The translations under genes and the position numbers were made by a program. Below, piece after piece: positions 59,096-64,000 of a stretch of DNA of 64,000 nt. Under the pieces are notes generated by a model, which saw nothing but the letters and a program-made list of their open reading frames with translations, searched no databases and was not told where the DNA came from. This DNA is from Streptomyces sp. NBC_01478. GTDB taxonomy: Bacteria; Actinomycetota; Actinomycetes; Streptomycetales; Streptomycetaceae. The DNA lies in the NCBI RefSeq assembly GCF_036227225.1, contig NZ_CP109444.1, positions 10,273,501 through 10,337,500 on the forward strand, read 5' to 3'. The first letter of the stretch is position 1; each line of letters starts with the position of its first letter.

Positions 59096-59443
59096 ATGAG
59101 CGAGACCGAGATCCGCGACGACCGGGCGGCGGGCCGCCTGGAGGCGATCGGCGACGGCGGTGAAGTCGTGGGCCACATCGAGTACTTCGTCCTCGAATCC
59201 CCCGAGCGCGCCCTCGTCCCGGTCCACACGATCGTGGAACCGGCCCACGAGGGAAAGGGCATCGCGGGTTCCCTGGCCCGCGAGCTGTACGGCATCGCGG
59301 CCCGCGAGGGCATCGTCGTCGCGCCGCTGTGCCCGTACGTCGTGAAGTGGGCGGCACGCCACCCGGACGAGGCCCCGGCCGCCGACCCCGCGTTGCTGCA
59401 CGCGGCGATGGAGTGGCTCAGGGCGCATCCGGGCCGCTTCTAG
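59096..59443 (+). CDS. Small GNAT-type N-acetyltransferase (YjdJ-like)
   Basis: A 115-residue minimal GNAT fold. The acetyl-CoA-binding segment is VEPAHEGKGIAGSLARELYG, and VAPLCPYVVKWAARHPDE follows, typical of the short YjdJ/GtlP-type family. AGGAGG precedes the ATG by about 5 nt. It lies 22 bp after panD and may be cotranscribed. The substrate is unknown. Confidence 0.93.
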   Translation: MSETEIRDDRAAGRLEAIGDGGEVVGHIEYFVLESPERALVPVHTIVEPAHEGKGIAGSLARELYGIAAREGIVVAPLCPYVVKWAARHPDEAPAADPALLHAAMEWLRAHPGRF

Positions 59444-59508
59444 GACAGGTCGGTTCCAGGACCGACGCCCCTGTCCGTGTCGGCGTCCCGAAGAAAGGCC
59501 CCGCCCGC

Positions 59509-60156
59509 GTGCTCGCCCTCCTGCACACCTCTCCCGCTCATGTCCCGGTCTTCGACGCCCTGCGCGACGAGGACCACCAGGGCCTGGAACTACGGCACTT
59601 CGTCGACGAGGAGCTGCTCGCGCGGGCCCGGCGCGAGGGGCCGGAAGCGGTGGCCGGAGCGGTGCGGGACGCGCTGGACGAGGCCGTCGCCGAAGGGGCC
59701 CGGGCGGTGCTGTGCACCTGTTCGACCATCGGCGGGGTCGCGGAGTCGGCCGGTGCGCGGGCCGGCGTACCGGTGCTGCGCGGTGACCGCCCGATGGCGG
59801 CGGCCGCGGTGGCCGCCGGTCCGCGCGTCGTCGTGGCCGCGACGCTGGAGAGCACGCTCGTGCCGACCGTGGCGTTGGTCGAGGAGGAGGGGAGGCGTTT
59901 CGGCCACCCCGCCGGACTTCTCGAAGTCCGCACGCTGCTCGTCGACGGCGCCTGGGCCCGCTTCGAGGCCGGCGACTCCGGGGGCTGCGCCCGGCTGGTG
60001 GCGGACGCCGTGGACGCGGTCACCGGCGCCGACGCGATCGTCCTCGCGCAGGGTTCCATGGCACCGGCCCAGCACCTGACGACCACGGCGATCCCGGTAC
60101 TGTCGAGCCCCCGCCCGGGGCTGGCCGCCGGGGCCCGGGCGGTGCGCGTCGGGTGA
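59509..60156 (+). CDS. Aspartate/glutamate racemase family protein
   Basis: A 215-residue protein of the Asp/Glu/hydantoin racemase superfamily, with the two catalytic-type Cys regions: LCTCSTIGGVAE in the first half and GGCARLVADAV later. A typical racemase has both Cys at strand ends; the second position is less clear, so it may be another member such as a maleate or arylmalonate-type enzyme. The start is taken at GTG 59509; ribosome site AAAGG is somewhat far. The following 60157-60375 is a GC-rich degenerate repeat without a gene. Confidence 0.78.
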   Translation: MLALLHTSPAHVPVFDALRDEDHQGLELRHFVDEELLARARREGPEAVAGAVRDALDEAVAEGARAVLCTCSTIGGVAESAGARAGVPVLRGDRPMAAAAVAAGPRVVVAATLESTLVPTVALVEEEGRRFGHPAGLLEVRTLLVDGAWARFEAGDSGGCARLVADAVDAVTGADAIVLAQGSMAPAQHLTTTAIPVLSSPRPGLAAGARAVRVG

Positions 60157-60375
60157 GTACGGCGGGGCTCGGGCGGAGCGGTTGGGGTGAGTCCGGCGGG
60201 GTCCGGGGGCTGTGCGTCGGAAGAGTCCGCCGAGGCCCGGGCGGTGTGCGCCGGCGGCGTCCGGCGGTGCTCCGGTGCGGGTGTCGGGTGAGTCCGCCCG
60301 GGTGAGTGGCGGCACGGGTGACGGGTAGGCGGGGGAGTAGTCCAGAGCCGACGCACCCACTGGCTGGAGGACGCC

Positions 60376-60636
60376 ATGACCAACCCGTACCCCGACCCCG
60401 TATCACCCGTACCCACCCCGGGCCCGGACCCCGTACCCCCAGGACCGACCCCGGGACCCGCTCCCGTACCGCCGAGCCCGATTCCCGGCCCCGGCCCCAC
60501 GCCGGACCCGGAACCCCCGACACCCCGTCCCACGCCCCCGCCGGACCCCCGTCCCACCCCGGAGCCGTCCCCGTCCCCGATCCCACCGGGCCCGGAGCCG
60601 GTACCGCCCCTGGAACCGGGACCGCCGCTGACCTGA
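60376..60636 (+). CDS. Proline-rich low-complexity small protein
   Basis: An 86-residue protein, almost wholly Pro alternating with Gly, Thr, Asp, Val and Glu (PVPTPGPDPVPPGPTPGPAP). GGAGG lies 6 nt before the ATG, which argues for real translation. There is no signal peptide. It would form extended polyproline-like chains and could be a spacer or simply repeat-derived sequence. Function unknown. Confidence 0.55.
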   Translation: MTNPYPDPVSPVPTPGPDPVPPGPTPGPAPVPPSPIPGPGPTPDPEPPTPRPTPPPDPRPTPEPSPSPIPPGPEPVPPLEPGPPLT

Positions 60637-60674
60637 GACCGGCGCCCCGATCACCGTCCTGGCAGGATGGCCGC

Positions 60675-61028
60675 ATGGAACGTGTGCTTGGCATCGGCGG
60701 ACACTTCATGCGGGCGGCCGACCCGGCGGCCCTGAGCGCCTGGTACCGCGACAGCCTCGGCCTGGACACCGACGAGCACGGGCTGTGGCACCAGGAAGCA
60801 GGACCGACGGTGTTCGCCGCCTTCCCGGCCGACACCGACTACTTCGGGTCCCGCGCGCAGCAGACCATGCTCAACTTCCGGGTCCGCGACCTCGACGCGA
60901 TGCTCGCGCAGTTGCGCGCCAAGGGCGCGGACGTGGACGGCGAGACACAGGACATGGAGGGCGTCGGCCGCTTCGGCTGGGTCACCGACCCCGAGGGCAA
61001 CCGGATCGAACTGTGGCAGCCCGCCTGA
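60675..61028 (+). CDS. VOC/glyoxalase family protein
   Basis: A 117-residue single VOC-fold protein (GIGGHFMRAADPAALSAWYRDSLG, in part, and DPEGNRIELWQPA at the end). The His and final Glu metal-ligand positions are present. It may bind a drug or take part in glyoxalase-type detoxification. Its stop lies within a hairpin shared with the end of the convergent gnd gene. Confidence 0.88.
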   Translation: MERVLGIGGHFMRAADPAALSAWYRDSLGLDTDEHGLWHQEAGPTVFAAFPADTDYFGSRAQQTMLNFRVRDLDAMLAQLRAKGADVDGETQDMEGVGRFGWVTDPEGNRIELWQPA

Positions 61029-61049
61029 CCGGATCCACGGCAGGCGGGC
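61019..61049. terminator. Inverted repeat at the convergent gene ends
   Basis: A 9-bp stem (61019-61027 with 61041-61049) with a 13-nt loop overlaps the last codons of the VOC gene and precedes the end of gnd. A possible bidirectional terminator. Confidence 0.5.
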
Positions 61050-61067
61050 TCGCCACGGTCGGACAGG

Positions 61068-62507
61068 TCAGCCGGAGACCTCCGAGCGGTCACCGCCCCA
61101 GAGGGTGTGGAACGAGCCGTCCCGGTCCACCCGCCGGTAGGTGTGCGCACCGAAGAAGTCCCGCTGACCCTGCGTGAGCGCCGCGGGCAGCCGCTCGGCA
61201 CGCAGCGCGTCGTAGTAGGCGAGGGCCGCGGAGAAACCGGGCGTCGGGACGCCCTGGCGGGTCGCCGCGACGACGACCTCGCGCCAGTCGTCCTGCGCCG
61301 CCGCGATCTCCTGCGCGAACGTCTCGTCGGACAGCAGGCTCGGCAGGTCCGCGCGGGCGTCGTACGCGGCGCGGATCCGGTCGAGGAAGGCCGCGCGGAT
61401 GATGCAACCGCCGCGCCAGATCGAGGAGATGGCGCCGAGGTCGACGTTCCAGTCGTACTCCTCGCTGCCCGCCGCGATCTCGTGGAAGCCCTGTGTGTAC
61501 GACACGATCTTCGACGCGTACAGCGCCTGCTCGACCCGGTCCGCGAAGGCCGCCGCCTCGGACTCGCCCAGGGGCGAGGCCGTGGGCCCGGCCAGACCGC
61601 GCGAGGCCTCGCGCAGCGCCGCGTGCCCGGAGATCGACCGGGCGAAGACCGCCTCCGCGATGCCCGAGACCGGGACGCCGAGGTCGAGGGCGATCTGCAC
61701 CGTCCAGCGGCCGGTGCCCTTCTGCTCGGCCTGGTCGACGACCACGTCCACGAACGGCTTGCCGGTGGCCGCGTCCACGTGGGACAGCACCTCTGCGGTG
61801 ATCTCGATCAGGTAGGAGTCCAGCCGGCCGGTGTTCCAGGTGCGGAAGATGTCCGCGATCTGCGCGGGGGAGTACCCGGCGACATCGCGCAGCAACTGGT
61901 AGGCCTCGCCGATCAGTTGCATGTCGGCGTACTCGATGCCGTTGTGCACCATCTTCACGAAGTGCCCGGCGCCGTCGGGACCCACATGGGTCACACAGGG
62001 CGCCCCGTCCTTCGCCTTCGCGGAGATCTTCTCCAGCATCGGACCGAGCGAGTCGTACGACTCCTTCGGGCCACCCGGCATGATGCTCGGCCCGTGCAGC
62101 GCGCCCTCCTCGCCGCCGGAGACACCCATGCCGACGAAGTGGATGCCCTGTTCGCGCAGGTCGTGCTCCCGGCGCCGGGTGTCCGCGAAGTGCGCGTTGC
62201 CACCGTCGATGATCATGTCGCCGGGTTCGAGGAGCGGGGCGAACTCCTGGATCACCGCGTCCGTCGGCTCACCGGCCTTCACCATGACGACCAGGCGGCG
62301 CGGCCGCTCCAGCGCCGCCACGAAGTCCTTGGCGGTCTCCGCCGCGATGAAGTCGCCCTCGCTCCCGAACTCCGCCACCAGGTCACGCGTGCGGGACGCG
62401 GTCCGGTTGTGCACGGCGACCGTATAGCCGTTGCGCGCGAAGTTACGGGCGAGGTTGCGGCCCATGACCGCGAGGCCAGTGACGCCGATCTGCGCTGAAG
62501 TGCTCAT
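61068..62507 (-). CDS. gnd: 6-phosphogluconate dehydrogenase, decarboxylating
   Basis: It converts 6-phosphogluconate to ribulose 5-phosphate with NADP+ in the pentose phosphate pathway. At 479 residues it is the long form. The coenzyme motif is GLAVMGRNLARNFARNG, and the catalytic Lys and Glu are in GAGHFVKMVHNGIEYADMQ. The C-terminal helical domain has IWRGGCIIRAAFL. AGGAG lies about 9 nt before the ATG. Confidence 0.97.
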   Translation of the reverse strand: MSTSAQIGVTGLAVMGRNLARNFARNGYTVAVHNRTASRTRDLVAEFGSEGDFIAAETAKDFVAALERPRRLVVMVKAGEPTDAVIQEFAPLLEPGDMIIDGGNAHFADTRRREHDLREQGIHFVGMGVSGGEEGALHGPSIMPGGPKESYDSLGPMLEKISAKAKDGAPCVTHVGPDGAGHFVKMVHNGIEYADMQLIGEAYQLLRDVAGYSPAQIADIFRTWNTGRLDSYLIEITAEVLSHVDAATGKPFVDVVVDQAEQKGTGRWTVQIALDLGVPVSGIAEAVFARSISGHAALREASRGLAGPTASPLGESEAAAFADRVEQALYASKIVSYTQGFHEIAAGSEEYDWNVDLGAISSIWRGGCIIRAAFLDRIRAAYDARADLPSLLSDETFAQEIAAAQDDWREVVVAATRQGVPTPGFSAALAYYDALRAERLPAALTQGQRDFFGAHTYRRVDRDGSFHTLWGGDRSEVSG

Positions 62508-62522
62508 TCGGTTGGCTCCTAA

Positions 62523-63983
<1,461 letters not shown>

Positions 63984-64000
63984 CTCGGGTACGGCGCCGG

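Overview
The window is high-GC DNA with strongly GC-biased third codon positions, GTG starts, ATGA/GTGA stop-start overlaps, DUF397/HTH pairs, P450, GlgE and Rpf-type genes. Everything fits a Streptomyces (or close actinomycete) chromosome. I see no phage, plasmid origin, CRISPR array or tRNA/rRNA gene.

Layout. 1-3.6 kb: a TPR protein (cut by the left edge) divergent from a subtilase, an ECF-type sigma factor and an acidic partner protein. 3.6-12.9 kb: P450, N-formylglutamate amidohydrolase, a membrane protein with a DUF397/HTH-DUF5753 pair, monomeric isocitrate dehydrogenase, secreted M1 peptidase and MscS channel. 13.1-17.1 kb: a lower-GC patch with three unrecognised genes and an MBL hydrolase, bracketed by two decayed transposases (IS701-like and ISAs1-like). 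17.4-22.7 kb: a FGGY kinase operon with two FAD oxidoreductases, then LtrA. 22.9-34.3 kb: a dense oxidative gene cluster of unknown pathway (MFS, bicovalent FAD oxidase, SDR, VOC, four NTF2/SnoaL-fold proteins, GMC oxidoreductase, and a ThDP enzyme between two DJ-1/PfpI proteins). 34.4-37.8 kb: GlgE and maltokinase.

38.1-46.1 kb is the most interesting part. An HTH-TPR regulator is divergent from a 50-codon membrane-leader peptide gene. They are followed by a complete oligopeptide ABC transporter: a fused double ATPase, two permeases, and a lipoprotein with a TTA codon at position 4. This has the parts list of an RRNPP-type peptide quorum-sensing circuit (receptor, exported propeptide, oligopeptide importer). 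A 32-bp split motif, TACTTGACTC-N15-GTTGACT, lies upstream of the peptide gene. It recurs with identical spacing upstream of a minus-strand operon at 46.2-53.9 kb (nucleotidyltransferase, NAD(P)-binding protein, GlgX, AGE-STAS fusion, IS701-type protein). This suggests, as inference, that the glycan operon and the peptide gene share a regulator.

54-64 kb: a lysyl-PG-synthase-like membrane protein, an ABC exporter, an NCS1 permease, PanD, small enzymes, 6-phosphogluconate dehydrogenase and an Rpf-LysM-M23 cell wall hydrolase. Several strong hairpins separate convergent units (3585, 7797, 24464, 26207, 46118).
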